Assembly (NCBI GenBank): GCA_032358255.1
Contig: JAULBX010025542.1
Location: 1 to 59,526, forward strand
DNA length: 59,526 bases
Direction of reading: 5' to 3'
Origin: Heterotrichella gracilis
Taxonomy: Eukaryota > Sar > Xanthophyceae > Tribonematales > Xanthonemataceae
The notes beneath the pieces were generated by a model, which made no database searches, was not told where the DNA came from, and saw only the letters and a program-made list of their open reading frames with translations. Shown here one piece after another: positions 1 through 11,925 of the stretch. The position numbers and the translations under genes were made by a program. Each line of letters begins with the position of its first letter. The stretch's first letter is position 1.

Positions 1-1157
1 TTGTCTGTGTTTTTCAACATTGCTGGTTGTGGTTTGCCGCCGTGTGTGGGGGCGTTCTGTTTCTTTCTTTCTTTCTTAGACAGCAAATAACGCACCAGGA
101 CTTGGTGCTGCACAGGCATGGCATGGCATTGCCATGCGAGTTCTACTCGAGCAAACCTAAGAGGCATGGTCAAGTACTGTTACAAAGCCTAGGCAAATTT
201 GGAGTTGTTCGACACTTTGTACTTGTCCAACTGGGCCTGACCAGGACCTGGGCAGCCTTAGTGCTGCACAAATTCTTTCCAAAAGTGGAGGCTTGTTCCT
301 CGCGCTGGCCATCTACTGCTGGGTGGCGAATTTCCATGTCTCTGAGAGTAACTATCCAAGCAGTTAATACAGTATAATGTACTCCTGCTCATACAATCTG
401 ACCAGAACAGTCCGGAGGCGCCTGTTCCTAACACCCAAAGCTGCCCAGGACTCGAGTTTGCTGCACGAGGAGAGCCAAATTGGATACTATGTAGCGTTTG
501 CCGCACTGCAGCTGACACCGTGAAACAATGGCGTATAGCACATGGCAGAGCCTGACAAAAGTTGCAGGAATTTGATCCAAAGCAATGACATATTGGGGTC
601 CAAATCGTTCCAAATCATGCAGTTAATATGAAAAAAGACATGGTAAATTGTCCAGCAAGAAAAAAAAAGTTCAGAGAACTTGCAACCCTGCGCCCAGCAC
701 ATTGACAGAGAGGTAGCCTCGTCCCAAGGTAAGGATTGCGACAGCTAATCACCAGCTTTAGTAATGCGCAATGCGACATAAGCCCTAGCTTAAGGCTTTG
801 CCGCAGTCTTGGCCAGCTGGAATGTGGTCTCATAGGGGTTCTCCAACGCCGTCAGGTCGTCGCATGTGAATCTGCGGCAACAGGCAATGCCAGGTCAACA
901 ACAGCTCTTCCCCATGCAGCCATCATATCCCCACGCGGTCGTGCGCACATGTGGACACATCCGCATCAAAAGCCAATGTAACAGTGTCAGGAGCCATTGC
1001 ACTACAGCAATAGGGAAGTACGGGCCATCCTGCTGGCAACTGGCACAAGACCTGACAGAAAACTGTCAGGGGCAACACCATGCCATGGTAATGCTTCAAA
1101 ATGAACATGGCACAACAACAATGATTGCCGAGCGCTGCCACCAGGGATCAAACATTA
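1..1157. other. Intergenic, no gene recognised
   Basis: No convincing exon is seen on either strand. Short open frames here are not continued by splice sites and match no family I recognise. A short CTTT run lies near 60-77. The stretch is downstream of the minus-strand glycosyltransferase-like gene, so its beginning may hold that gene's 3' untranslated region. Confidence 0.5.
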
Positions 1158-4059
1158 CTAGTGATGCATGCTCCTGTGGCCCACCCCTGCTGCCCACCTG
1201 TGCGGCCGCCCCTCAAACTGGCCCATGAGCGTGAAGTGCTCCCACAGCTTGTGGTAGGTGTCGTGGAACTTGAGGTCCTTGTTCTTGCTGTAGTAGGTGG
1301 TAAAGTCAAAGCAGGCAAAGCCGCGTGCCTTCATGTACGCCACATGCAGGTTGGAGGGCAGCTGCACCTCGCAAGAGAACCTGCGGGGCGGGTGTGCATG
1401 GTGGGTGGATGGGGCATGCATGCGTGGCGGTGCGTGGCGTGTGGGGCACGAAGGGGTTGGAGGTGGTGTGCCTGATGCGCGGCTGCATTTGGCCGCTATG
1501 CATGCATGTCAGCCACCTGCCATGCAATGCACAGTGACCATGTGTGCCCCTCCCCACCCCACCATGCATGCGCCCTCACACAGCATGCACTGCGCCTGGC
1601 GATGCATGCATGCGCCCCCACACACCATGCAATGCGCCCTGACTATGCATGCATGCGCCCCTGCACACCATGCAATCTGCTCCGATCATGCATGCATGCG
1701 CCCCCACACACCATACAATATGCAACCGACCACGTACATACACTCCTACCTGTGCGGCCGGCCCTGGAACTGTCCCAACGTGAGGAAGTGCTCCCACAGC
1801 TTCATGGAGTCCTTGATGTGCGCAAGGTCGGGGTTGTTGTCGCGGTAGTAGTGGTTGTCAAAGCACCCGGGCCCCCGCGCATTCATGTACAGCACCGCAG
1901 GCCCCCGGCTGCTCCAGGTGTCGGACAACCACACGTTGCTCTGCGTGTCCAGCTCCTCACCGTCATCCTGCAAGGGGTGTATTCGTGCAGGTGGTGGGAG
2001 TGTGTGCGGGGCGTGGGGTGCATGAGTGCGAGCTTTGTAGATGAAATTGTGTGTGCGTTGTGGAGAAGTGGGTGTGCGTCAGGCATGCCGAGGGTGACGC
2101 ATGCCCAAGCGGGAATTGTTCATGCCAGGAGCATGCACAGCCATTATTTCAGTGCCATCCACTCCCATGGAGCCACCCAGCATCCATGCATTTCCCAATT
2201 GCCCACGATTTTGCAGGTGGTGGTTCACAGAGCCACGCCCCGAGTGCAGCACGCACCAGCTTGTTTGCCCACTCCGCATACTTGTTTGCCGCCCTCACAA
2301 AGGACCAGTCCCCATCCAGCAGGCCTTGCGACACGGGCACAAACAGCACCTCGTAGGGGTGCACGCTGATGCCGTCGTACCGCTGCTCCCCAACAGGGTC
2401 AAGCCTGCAGGCCATGGACTTGTAATGTGCGCGCATGGTGGGTTGATGTGTCACCAATGTTGGGTGTGCATGCTTTTAGGTATGCCAGCGCAGCTGCAGT
2501 GCGATGGCTGTCCTTGGCCATATGCATGCATATGAAGCTTGGCGCCAAAACGGTCCCGTGCACTCGCACCAAAGAGGGATGCACTTCCCTGCTGTGGTGT
2601 TGTGCGGTGCATTGGGCCTCACCCAAGGTTGCAGTTCCACTGTTTCTTATCCCGCCAGTCCACCCCCTGGTAGCGCAGCATGAGGCTATCTATGTTGTAG
2701 CCTGCAGACAGGATGGCCAGGGACGACCCTAGGTCCGAGCTGATGCGCTGGTCCCACCAGCTTTCGTGGCATTTTAGCACGCTGCCTGCCTTGCGCAGCA
2801 GCTGCAGGCCAGCCTGGGGGGCAAACGAACAGTGTCAGTGTAAGGATATTGGGTACTACGGTAGGCACCTTAGATTCTATTAACCATCTTGAAGTCTTGC
2901 AAGTATAGAAACGGTGTAAGCCGTGCCAACAGACAGAGCTGGTTGGCGCCACCTGTGCAAGGGCAACTGCTGGTCTAGCTGTACTGCTGGAACGCATGCA
3001 ACTAACCCACGAGGCCTAGTGGTATTGCATGTGGTGGGTGCGCACCTGATCAGTGGCGAGGACTGTGGACTGCACGTGCGGGTTGCTGTGCCACGGCTTG
3101 CTGGTGTTGCCGCCTGAGAAGCTGCCGGAGCAGCTGATTGTTGGGCCAACGAGCTTGACTGTGCGGGTCAGGCGGCTGGTGAGGATATCTGTCCACAGCA
3201 CCTTGTTCTGCACCATAGGGCAGGTTCCCTCAATGGTGCTATGGCCCCAACACGCGCAGCAGGAAAGCGGGAGCATGCACAGCAATGTATCCTTGACCTG
3301 TATGTGTAGCACTTACCCGCAAGTATGGCGGCACGAAGGGACCCCTGGCCTCCGAGTTGAGCAACACAAAGTGGGAGTACTCCACTTCTTGCACCCCCAG
3401 CAGCGCCCACTGGATGGCACCCCAAAAGGTGGCGCAGCCGCTGTACTTCTTGTACACCGCGTTTGGAGGTAGGTCAGGCAGCTGCAGCTCCTTCTCGTCC
3501 TTCTGCACCAGGCAGCAAGGTGAGAGGGCTGGCCATATTATGTCCCTATGTCCCTATTAGGATGCATTGCCATCATGCACCAGGCAAGCAGTCGTACCTT
3601 GGCCTTGTCTGACTTGATGACCACTATGAGGTACTCAAGGTCGGCTTTCTTGAACACCCCTTGCCTCAAGAAGAACTGGAAGTTCTCTTTGTGCGGCGAG
3701 CTGGTCTGCAGCAGCACATAGATGACCAGTGTCTTCAAGCGATCTGAGGCCCCAGGCGCCTGCTGGCCATCAGCCCCACCCCAAAACTCAACGCTGATAG
3801 CTGCGCCAGACTGGCTGGCCCCGTCCCCCGTCGTGTTTTGCTGCTCTAGGAACTGCTGCCGTTGCGTTTGCTCGCCTTGCTCCTCGTCAACTGTGGCGTC
3901 CTTCAGTCGCGTGTAGGAGCCGTGTAGCAGGTATTGGTTGACCACCAGTATGAAGGCAATGACCAGAATGAGTAGGAAGGTCAGCAGGACGTTTCTACCC
4001 CGTTTCTGCGGGTGCACTTGGGGCCTGGTTCGTGCCATCGTGGTGGTGCGTCCATGCAT
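1158..4059 (-). CDS. Type II membrane glycosyltransferase-like protein with two C-terminal YY-N-DL repeats
   Basis: The first exon (about 4059-3600) encodes a basic N-terminus followed by one hydrophobic segment (VLLTFLLILVIAFILVV), the pattern of a type II Golgi or ER anchor. Two in-frame ATGs, at 4059 and 4038, are possible starts. Later exons lie near 3502-3317, 3238-3050, 2820-2640, 2410-2210, 1970-1755 and 1378-1158. The middle part (LVIYVLLQTSSPH, YSHFVLLNSEARGPFVP, KVLWTDILTSRLT, VKLVGPTISC) resembles the lumenal glycosyltransferase-like proteins common in chlorophytes. The C-terminus holds two copies of a module with an ARGxxCFD box, a YYxxxNxDL box and an LWEHFxxxGQFxGRPHR ending. 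The acceptor substrate cannot be told. The obvious donor at 3317 and acceptor at 3239 do not join in phase, which would be cured by one G fewer in the GGG at the exon end. Spliced structure is approximate. Confidence 0.6.
1560..1731. repeat. Four 43-base tandem units in an intron
   Basis: Units begin at about 1560, 1602, 1645 and 1688. Each starts with an ATGCATGCATGCGCCC core followed by a CACACCATGCAAT stretch. The first unit is the most diverged. They lie in the intron before the last exon of the glycosyltransferase-like gene. Confidence 0.8.
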
Positions 4060-4731
4060 GCAGGGAGTTGGCAACCACCAGCAGCAATGAGGGTCCACGC
4101 CTTCACAAGTACAGCAACACGATGTAGGCAACCGTTTGGATATGTTTGCGAGCAAAGTTCTGCAGTGAAAAAGCCTAAGAGGACCTGATTCTTTTATCTA
4201 GCCATGACCTGCCGCCGATGGCGTACTCTCCCCACCTTTACACCCGCCGTTGTACCCACAGACTGTTGGCTAAACATGGCTCTTCCAAACAGCTCATAGA
4301 CCACCACAGGGTACAAAGAAACGGCTGTGAGTTACCCGTCCGCGCATACCGTCACACATGCTCAGTAGGGTTACTTTGGTTGCGCCGAAAAGCACTTCAG
4401 TGGACCGGTCAATGCATGCAAAGGGTTAAACCCTGGGTGTAGGTTGTGCTGCTTCCGGAAATAAGACACTTGTTTTAGTTAGTTTTTGTAGCCGAGCAGT
4501 AACCTTTTTGCTCTGGTCTAGTGCAAGTGCAGGCATTTTCCGGGACTTGGCACAGCTAAAAGCCTGGGGTGGGTGGGCACAAGAGGGTATGGGAAGTGCG
4601 TCGTCCACAACCAGCGACTTGGGTCCTATGACGAAACAGAGAAAAATTTAGACCTGCAACCGGGTCCTGCAACTGGGCATCCTCAACCATGCAAATCTGG
4701 TGACTTTGGACTTAGGCATGGGGTGAGGGGC
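4060..4731. promoter_or_regulatory. Divergent intergenic region
   Basis: This separates the start of the minus-strand glycosyltransferase-like gene from the first ATG of the plus-strand gene at 4732. It should hold both promoters. The plus-strand frame is open upstream of 4732 without an ATG, so an upstream first exon, perhaps encoding a targeting peptide, may lie here. No promoter motif is identified. Confidence 0.4.
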
Positions 4732-6415
4732 ATGGACCACCCAAAACAGATCCTTGAAAAGCTGAGCAGGGAAGTGCTCAGGAAACTGCGCCTGGCTGAC
4801 GAAGCGGAGCAGAAGGAGGACAGGGAGATTGTGTGCTCTGAAGTGTTTGCAGACATCACAGGCTCCCTAGACGAAAATGCCCAAGGTAATGAATGCCCCA
4901 ATTTAGCCATGCCCCATGTGGGTCCCTGTGCTAGTAGCAAGAACCCACACGTGCCACCGCATAGAGGGTTACAGCATACCCCTACCTTTGCTTATATCTG
5001 CCACTGCTGCCTCGCCTGCTTTGTCAGGCGCACTAGCATCGCTTGGTCAGGCCAGCTTAATTGCCCTCCACCTTGGCTGCAGAGGTGCTGGGCGTGAATG
5101 GGCGGTTCTATGAGGTCCTGGCACCATACTACGCCAAGGTATGCCACCACCCTCCCTACTGTAGTATAGCGCTAACAACAATGCAAGCAGGCATCTGGCC
5201 GCACATTTGGAGTGCCCTGTAGATAAAAGGAAAACATTGTATTTTCCTTTTATCTACAGGGCACTCCATGGGTTCATGTTTTCTATAGGGACTATTTTAT
5301 TATCTGTATGTTTGGGGATTATTTTAGTGTCATTTTACAAAGCAGCATCATTGTGGTACGTTTCTCCCCCTTCACACCGTACTTACTACCCCTCTTGCAG
5401 ACCTGGACGGCAGCAGAGTCCCTGCTCAACGTGTGCCAGCGCCTGTGGGGCCAGCCCTACGTGGCGCCCATATACACCCTGCTGCTGTACCAGTGGCTGC
5501 TGGTGCACAAGGACGCGGGGGGCGTGGCGCAGCGACAAAAGTACATCAACGTGCTGGTGCAAGGTGGGTGCGGGGGTGGGTGCGGGGGTGGGGTCTGTAT
5601 ATTTGGCATGCTGGTGGTGTGGGGGGGGGGGCACTGCGCAAGGGCATGATGCACCCTTGAATGTTGGGGCGTGACAGGTATTGTTGCGAGGCGAGGGTCA
5701 CGAGTGATGCTCAGGCATGCGAGCACATGCAGTGCTAGGGTGCACACACCCTCTCGTGGGCCACACACAATTCTGGTGGTCGTCGCACACCGCCAACGCA
5801 TTCAATCCAGCATAGGAAACCATCCACATGTATCTGGCCATACCTAAACCATACACCCCCCCCAAGCTTTACTCTGTATGCACTCATACCATGCAGCCAA
5901 TGGAAGCCGTAAGGCAGACCTCCCCCTGCATGGGAAACAATGCATGTGCATTTGGCCGTGCATGACCTCCAAACGCCACTTCAGCACCCATAAGAACTCC
6001 CCCCCCCTCCCCTGCAGCCGCTCGTCAGCTGTTTCTGGGCGACGTGCATGGCAGCAGTGCCAACACGCAGCCGCTGTATGAGTTCCTTGCGGAGCGAGTG
6101 GTGTTCAATCCGGACAGGTGAGCTCAGCTGCCCCTTAAAGTATCAAGGCAGCTTCATGGGCCCAGACTGAGATCGCGCTGCTGTTGCGGGTTGAACCACA
6201 TGCAATCTGTGTTGAAAGTTGAAGTTCATGTACCTGATGTATGGTGTTCTGCTTTGAATCTTATTCATTGAGGCGGTTTGCACTGCACTGAAGAGTTGGG
6301 CTGCATAAGTGCCCATGCAGTCCCACCATGTGAACGTCTGTGCTGCGCGATGTTGAGTTAGGCAGCTGTGCGTGTCAATTGCACGTGACAAGCCCATACC
6401 TATATCACCACCACC

Positions 6416-6450
<35 letters not shown>

Positions 6451-7522
6451 GCTTAAATATAACGGAGAGTCAAATCTGGCGCTTAGTGTCAGTCAAGTGC
6501 ACAGGATACTGGCATACACCAGTCATGACCCCGTGTATGGCCCCCGCAGGACTCGTCTGCGCAACCTGCCCCCCAGCTGCCGCACCGACCTCCTCTCCCT
6601 AGTGGCTGGCTTCTCCCCATACTATGAGGGTGCACAGGTGGGCATCAGGACGGCACACCACTGGAAGGACATGTCCTCCACTGTGTTCAGGAAATTGACC
6701 ATATGCATGCAGCTAGCACATTGTCTGTGTTATGCATTGCTGCCAGTTGGGTGGGCCATGGTGTTGGGGTAAACCCCATTGCAAGAGGGTGGTGCCTGGG
6801 GCGCAGTGTAGATCCCCAGCCCAGATGCGTAATTTGCAATGCACGGCTCTCCCTGACCGCTGTAATTATACAATTGCCTGGCCCACCCTTCGCCAAGCTA
6901 CTTCACTGTTCACCATCCCTGCCCCAACAGAAACTTCTGGCTGCTCATAAGCTACCTACACGCACTCATTTCATCCTAAACCCTAAACCCTGAACAGCAC
7001 TCTTTAATCTTATAGGGGTTGGCGCATGCACTGGGCACCTTCCCAGACCCCGAACACCTGGGGTCTGAGAATAGAGGCCACGTGCCAGGCGAGGGCGCAG
7101 AGTTTGTCATCAACGAAATCATCGATGTGCTGCGCAAGATACGCACCGAGGCCGGCCTCAACACCTACCTCAACGCCCTCATGGCCCTGCAAGAGTGCCC
7201 GCTCCTCCCCGCCCTGGGCCGGATCACGCGCCTGCGGCTGCAAGCAGAGCTTTACAACCTGACCACCACCGGAGGGCCCCGGTACGCGCCGCGCAGCGTC
7301 AACGGCAATGCGCAGCGCGTGCTCGACTCCATCTTCCCCCTTGGCCAGCGCTCCCGCCGCGCGGTGCGGATGCTGTTTCGAAGCTTCCAGGTTTTTGCGC
7401 TGCCCCCCGCTGCTGCGCTGCAGTGGTACCGATGGGTGCTGGTGGCTCTCAGCTGGCTGTGGGGCCTGTGGCTTGGGTTCCTGCTGCGGGCGAGGAGGGT
7501 GGTGGGGGTGCGGCGGCGGTGA
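4732..7522 (+). CDS. Conserved protein of unknown function, six exons
   Basis: Exons are about 4732-4885, 5083-5138, 5401-5563, 6018-6117, 6550-6638 and 7014-7522, and all five junctions join in phase with GT-AG borders. The N-terminus is charged and helical (QILEKLSREVLRKLRLADEA). It is followed by a segment containing TWTAAESLLNVCQRLWGQPY and VAPIYTLLLYQWLLVH, and by a block with LFLGDVHGSS. The last exon ends in a hydrophobic stretch near WYRWVLVALSWLWGLWLGFLL, a probable C-terminal membrane helix, then a basic tail. The general pattern recalls conserved plastid-predicted proteins of land plants, but I cannot name the family. The ATG at 4732 is the first in the open frame; an upstream exon remains possible. 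The second intron contains a perfect inverted repeat, and the fifth ends with CCCTAAA motifs. Confidence 0.65.
5209..5267. repeat. Perfect inverted repeat, 26-base arms, 7-base loop
   Basis: Arms at 5209-5234 and 5242-5267 are exact reverse complements around the loop 5235-5241. The element lies in an intron of the plus-strand gene of unknown function and is followed by about 100 bases of AT-richer sequence. No target-site duplication is evident at the ends. Confidence 0.95.
6406..6450. repeat. CAC/CAT trinucleotide microsatellite
   Basis: A run of CAC triplets passes into a run of CAT triplets. It is intronic, upstream of the exon starting near 6550. Confidence 0.9.
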
Positions 7523-8303
7523 CTAGGTTCAACACAGCTGCTACTAGTGTCCATTTAAAGTGTGGCTAGCGGTCTCTTTCCTCTCTTTTTGTTGGTGTTT
7601 TCCGATGCCGAGAGTGCATAGCATTCATGCAATTGGCCAGTGTCTTGGCATGAGAGGTGGTGCTGTGAGTTACCTGGGTGCATGCAAAACCGTGGCGAGG
7701 AACGTTTGCCCGGGCTGGTCACATTCCCTTGTCCAATTGTTTTTTTCTGCATCTCTCTTTCGTTGTGACCGTAGGCTAGCCTGAGGTGACGTGCATTCTT
7801 TCTGTGGCATCCTTGTGGCCAGTGTTACACTCACTTTTATCTGCCAGTCATGGATGACCAGGTCCTTGCATTCTTTGGGGATGTGTGTCTTTTGAGCCAG
7901 GTCCTCATGATAGCTATCCACAGGGCTGCAACTTGATTACTCGTTGTGACATACTGTATGCCTCCTGAAATTTGACGTTGTTTGAGCTGTTTGTGAGTCA
8001 CACTACCTAGCCAGTATACATTGCAGAGGGAAAAGGTCTGCGTAAAAGTGCTTCATATAATTGCATTTTCCCTGACGAGGTTTGCAGGGTTTGTAGCACC
8101 CTTGAGATCGGCTGCGCTTGCACCCTGCTCTGTAATTTCAGGGGGTATATCCATAAGCATGCAAGACAAGACCAGCCGGTTGGCGCATGAAATATGAGAC
8201 TGACCAGCAAAAGCTATCTGTTGCACTGTGTGTATTGACGCTGAGCGTTCAAAATAAGACTGCCAGTTGGATGACTCTTGGTGGCCAGTTGAGGACGAGA
8301 AAG

Positions 8304-9188
8304 TCATATTACACCACTTGCTGCCCTTGGTGGGCCTGCAATTGGCTGCTCCCTCTCGTGGCCAATGGTCATGTAAGGCTCACCGTTGACAAGTAGTATA
8401 TAGCTCTCTACCGAATTGATCCAGAAGCAGTTGAACATGACATGCTGCTGGACTACCGTCGGCAAGTGTCATCGTGATGTGGGCGGGAATGGGCTGCTCC
8501 GTGCCAAGTGCATCAACAAGGTAAACCTTTGCGTGGGTGGGGTCCACCTGCTCAATTCGTATTGTCAGGTTTTCGTCCAGTTCCAGGTAGTGTATGTTGT
8601 GATACATAAACGAGAAGGTCCCCTTCTTTTCCAGCGCGCTGGTGCTGATGTCACCTGCATGGAACAGCCTTTTGTCAAAACACTACTAGAGGGATAGTTA
8701 TAACCACATAACAGTGTTGGTGCCAAAATCACTTTGCTCCGTAAGCTGGAGTCATCTGCTGGTGGTCACTCTATCACGGACACCAAAACAAATGACACAG
8801 TGCCAAATCGCACCACCCCACCCATTCACTCCTAGCTAGGAGGCCTCCCAGGCTAAAAGCGGCAGCCAACAGCTGCACTGCTCCACACCTCCAACCCACT
8901 AAAAACAACAACCCGATCATAACAATACGACAGGCGAACAGCAGCAGGTTTTATGAACCAGTCGCGCAAAGGCAATATGGTTTAGCTGACCTGTCGTAGT
9001 TGCGCATGCATATGCCTTGCCAGCAGCGACCGCTTGGAGGGCGCTTCTCCCCTTTGCAGCAGACAAGGTGGGGTGAGGAGTTGGGAAGGCTATCCTTGCC
9101 AGTTGTGAGGACAGCGCGTGCGCACGGATAGAACCAGCGCAGCGAGCCACCTGGCAGAAACCTTTCATGCTATACACCATCGCTGGCA
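8304..9188 (-). CDS. Hypothetical protein with transit-like N-terminus, frame broken near 8456
   Basis: Exon 1 (9188-8991) starts with MPAMVYSMKGF and is rich in Ser, Ala and Arg with few acidic residues, as in a plastid or mitochondrial targeting peptide. It joins in phase to exon 2 starting at 8654 (DISTSALEKKGTFSF, then YHNIHYLELDENLTIRI). The frame of exon 2 runs to a stop at 8380. However, the overlapping frame beginning at the GG of 8456-8457 gives a protein-like continuation (FWINSVESYILLVNGEPY, MTIGHERE) to a stop at 8304. A single extra G would explain the switch. Either end may be the true C-terminus. I recognise no family. Open frames further down to about 7670 could be more exons but are not supported. 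Confidence 0.4.
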
Positions 9189-10556
9189 TGGTGGGCGATA
9201 AACAGGTATAGAGATACACACAATGCAGGATCTGGACGTCAGGACCTTATGTAAGGTCCTGGTGTAAACAAAAGGCGAGTGGTCACCAGAAGGAACGCGC
9301 AGAAGTTTGATACACTAAAGTAGCTTGGCTAGCAGAACAACTGTTGTCGACAGTCTATGTGCGGGTTGGCCTGTTTATAAACTGAAGGCAGTTCAAAGGT
9401 GATATATCTTGAACGCAATAAACCTGGCTTTTCCCACGGGCCGTGCAGCTGGACGGACGCATCGGCATGCACACATTCGGCGGTCTCACCAGCGTCTGAG
9501 AGGCATCCTTATATGCATGCATACCTTTCTCAACAACTTGTCCTGCCAGACAAGTCAGGTGGCATTTGAGGCAGCCTTAAAGCGCTGGGTGAACCGTACG
9601 AATTTGCGCGACTGGTTCGAAAACTTTGCTGCAAGCCTTGTGACAAGGTCGCCACTGCACGCAGGCACTGAGGGGCACTTTTCGACCTCTTTCGGAAGCC
9701 AAACCTTCAGTTACAACTTCAGCTACCGACGAAGCCTTGTCTCTTTTGGGTGCTGAAGATAAAGGACGTCGAATAAGCATCTGTGTTTATACACGCAGGA
9801 AGCAGGCGATACATGCGTTAACCTCCTTGGGTAAGTGTTGACATGCATGCATCCCAATGCATGCATATCCAATGCATGCATATGGCGACGATACACGGGA
9901 GCGACCGAAAGGCAGGCATATTGGGTACACGAATAAGTTAATATGTCCCTCACACTCTTTAGCGTTCGCTTCGTGCAGTTAGCTTATGACACGGCACGTC
10001 CCTCTTTGCTTGGCTGCCACTGCAAACGTCACAGGTGTTCGATACCCTCCTCGATGTCAGCGTCTTGTGCACAGGCGGACGAACGTACAGCATATATGCG
10101 TATTGAACTCCGTCACCCGCCGATATCTTTGTCTTTATTCTGCTCCACATTCGCATATGGGCGACTGCCCAGCACGTGCATCGCCGCAGCGAATCAAGTG
10201 AAAGGCCCATCTGTGGACAGGTAGCATGGACCACACCAGCATGGTCTGGACCTGTCTGTGTTCCGTACAACCACTTCGCGTTTTCTTAGGTATGCACGTT
10301 GTTAATATGTGCCCACGCACACCCACACCCACACCCGCATGTATATGCACACCACGGTGCCTGACCATGACACTCCCACAGGTGTCATCACCACGCCATG
10401 GCGCACCACCCTTTCTCCCACCACCGCCTCCGGCACCGCCTGTAAGGTCAGCACATCCCTCCTCCAGCAGCCTCCAGCCCACTGGAGCGCTTCTCCTGGC
10501 ACCCACTCCACAACAACCCTTCCTAGGGTTGTACACACTGCCGGGTTGGTTGACAC
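9189..10556. other. Intergenic region upstream of two divergent genes
   Basis: No supported gene. It should hold the promoter of the minus-strand hypothetical gene and that of the U-box gene. A plus-strand open frame at 9409-9756 has no matching splice context or recognisable domain. Three close copies of an ATGCATGCAT core occur at about 9842-9886. Confidence 0.45.
9842..9886. repeat. Three clustered TGCATGCA palindromes
   Basis: Three units with an AATGCATGCAT-like core are spaced about 15-16 bases apart. They are the densest example of a palindrome that recurs through the whole window. Confidence 0.8.
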
Positions 10557-11828
10557 ATGGAGCCGGACCCCTGGCTGCTGTGCCCCATCTCTTTTGAGCT
10601 GATGAGTGATCCTGTGGTGCTCACATCAGGCCACACCTACCAGCGCAGCGCTATCACGTGCTACCTCGAGCAACGGAGCCGCCAGCGGCAGGACACCACC
10701 TGCCCCGTCACCAACCTGCCTGTCAACCCCAAGCAGCTTGTCACCAACTACGCCATCAAGTCCGCTGTGGAGCAGTGGATCAAGCACCCCTGGGTGAGGC
10801 TACCACGCAGCGCGGCAGGTGGTGGGGGTGGGGGTGATGGCCAGGGGGAGTCGCACATCGAAATTGGGGAGTCACGCCCAGACGCGCGAGAATCACGCCT
10901 GGACGTGTTTGCGATGGTGGTGGCCACAGCTGAGGTAGACCCTGTGGCGGCGAGGGAGGAGCTGTACAGCGAGGTGCAGTCACGGGCACGCCAGCTGACA
11001 GACGCAGTGGCGGAGGGCAGCAAGGCAGCTTCCCAGCAGGCCCTCCCCCTGGCCCACCACCAGTGTGTGCGGAGCGCCGCCTGCTTCTTCGCTCGGCTGG
11101 CGGACAACGCAGCAGCAAGCTCTTGGCCGGAGGCAGGGTGCGGGAAAGGCCAGGCGCCTAGGCAAGGGCAGGAGTGTTTGCTGGCAGAGACTGTCGCGGT
11201 GGCTGGGGGGTGGGAGCTGCTGTCGCCGGTGTTGCCGCAGCTGGTGTGGGTGGTGGTGAACAGCGTGGACAACGGCACGGTGTCAGCCGCCGCACGGGCA
11301 CTGGCGCGGGCCGGGAGCGAGCCGGAGCTTGACTCGCAGCTGGAGACCGCGTACATGGTTGCGGTGATGCACGCAGCGGACGTGTCCCAGGTGGTGGCGC
11401 GAGTGCTGCAGCTGCTGGGCAGTCCCAACCAACATTTCCGCCAGGCGGCAGCGGCGCTGCTGGCAAACGACAGCATCACCTTGGATCAATGCGCCTTGAA
11501 GAGGATCCCAGCGGCGTTTGACTGGCGCAGCAGTCTTCTCCAGCCTCTGATATGCCTCATCATCAGCCACTGCAGCGCCGCGGCATGCCCCGCAGTAGCG
11601 GCATTGGAGCGGGTGCTGCGGGTTGTGCCCCTGGGCGACGAGACGCTGCGCTGCGTGTTCCACAATGCCAGCCAGCTGCTGCCCTGCCTGGTGGAGCTGT
11701 TTGAGGTGGCGTGTGCCCGGGCAGAGAAGGAGGGTGCCAGCGGGAGCAGGTTCTGTGACACGGAGTTGCACACGCCAGTTGGGAGGCTGCTCAGCACGGT
11801 GTGTGTCCGGGGATGGGCTGGTGTCTGA
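10557..11828 (+). CDS. U-box E3 ubiquitin ligase-like protein, single exon
   Basis: The 423-residue frame begins MEPDPWLLCPISFELMSD and continues with PVVLTSGHTYQR, the typical U-box start. The rest of the U-box (TCPVTNLPVNPKQLVTNY, then AIKSAVEQW) fills residues about 6-78. U-boxes recruit ubiquitin-charged E2 enzymes. After a Gly-rich linker comes an Ala/Leu/Val-rich helical region that could be diverged armadillo-like repeats, but I cannot assign it firmly. Its substrate is unknown. Unlike its neighbours, the gene has no introns. The ATG at 10557 is the first before the U-box in this frame. A copy of the dispersed 0.5-kb repeat begins about 100 bases after the stop. Confidence 0.85.
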   Translation: MEPDPWLLCPISFELMSDPVVLTSGHTYQRSAITCYLEQRSRQRQDTTCPVTNLPVNPKQLVTNYAIKSAVEQWIKHPWVRLPRSAAGGGGGGDGQGESHIEIGESRPDARESRLDVFAMVVATAEVDPVAAREELYSEVQSRARQLTDAVAEGSKAASQQALPLAHHQCVRSAACFFARLADNAAASSWPEAGCGKGQAPRQGQECLLAETVAVAGGWELLSPVLPQLVWVVVNSVDNGTVSAAARALARAGSEPELDSQLETAYMVAVMHAADVSQVVARVLQLLGSPNQHFRQAAAALLANDSITLDQCALKRIPAAFDWRSSLLQPLICLIISHCSAAACPAVAALERVLRVVPLGDETLRCVFHNASQLLPCLVELFEVACARAEKEGASGSRFCDTELHTPVGRLLSTVCVRGWAGV

Positions 11829-11925
11829 CACCAGTTGTCTTATAGGACGGGACATGAGCCTTTACCTTGGTCTCGTTGACATTGCAGTGGCGGGTTTCAG
11901 ACTGGTGCGTGGCATTGTGGCACAA

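Noticed and set aside
1560..1731. CRISPR-like array
   Set aside because: The 43-base units are contiguous tandem copies without distinct spacers, in an intron of a eukaryotic gene.
10748..11479. Long minus-strand open frame
   Set aside because: It is antisense to the U-box gene in GC-rich sequence, Ser/Ala-rich and without motifs.
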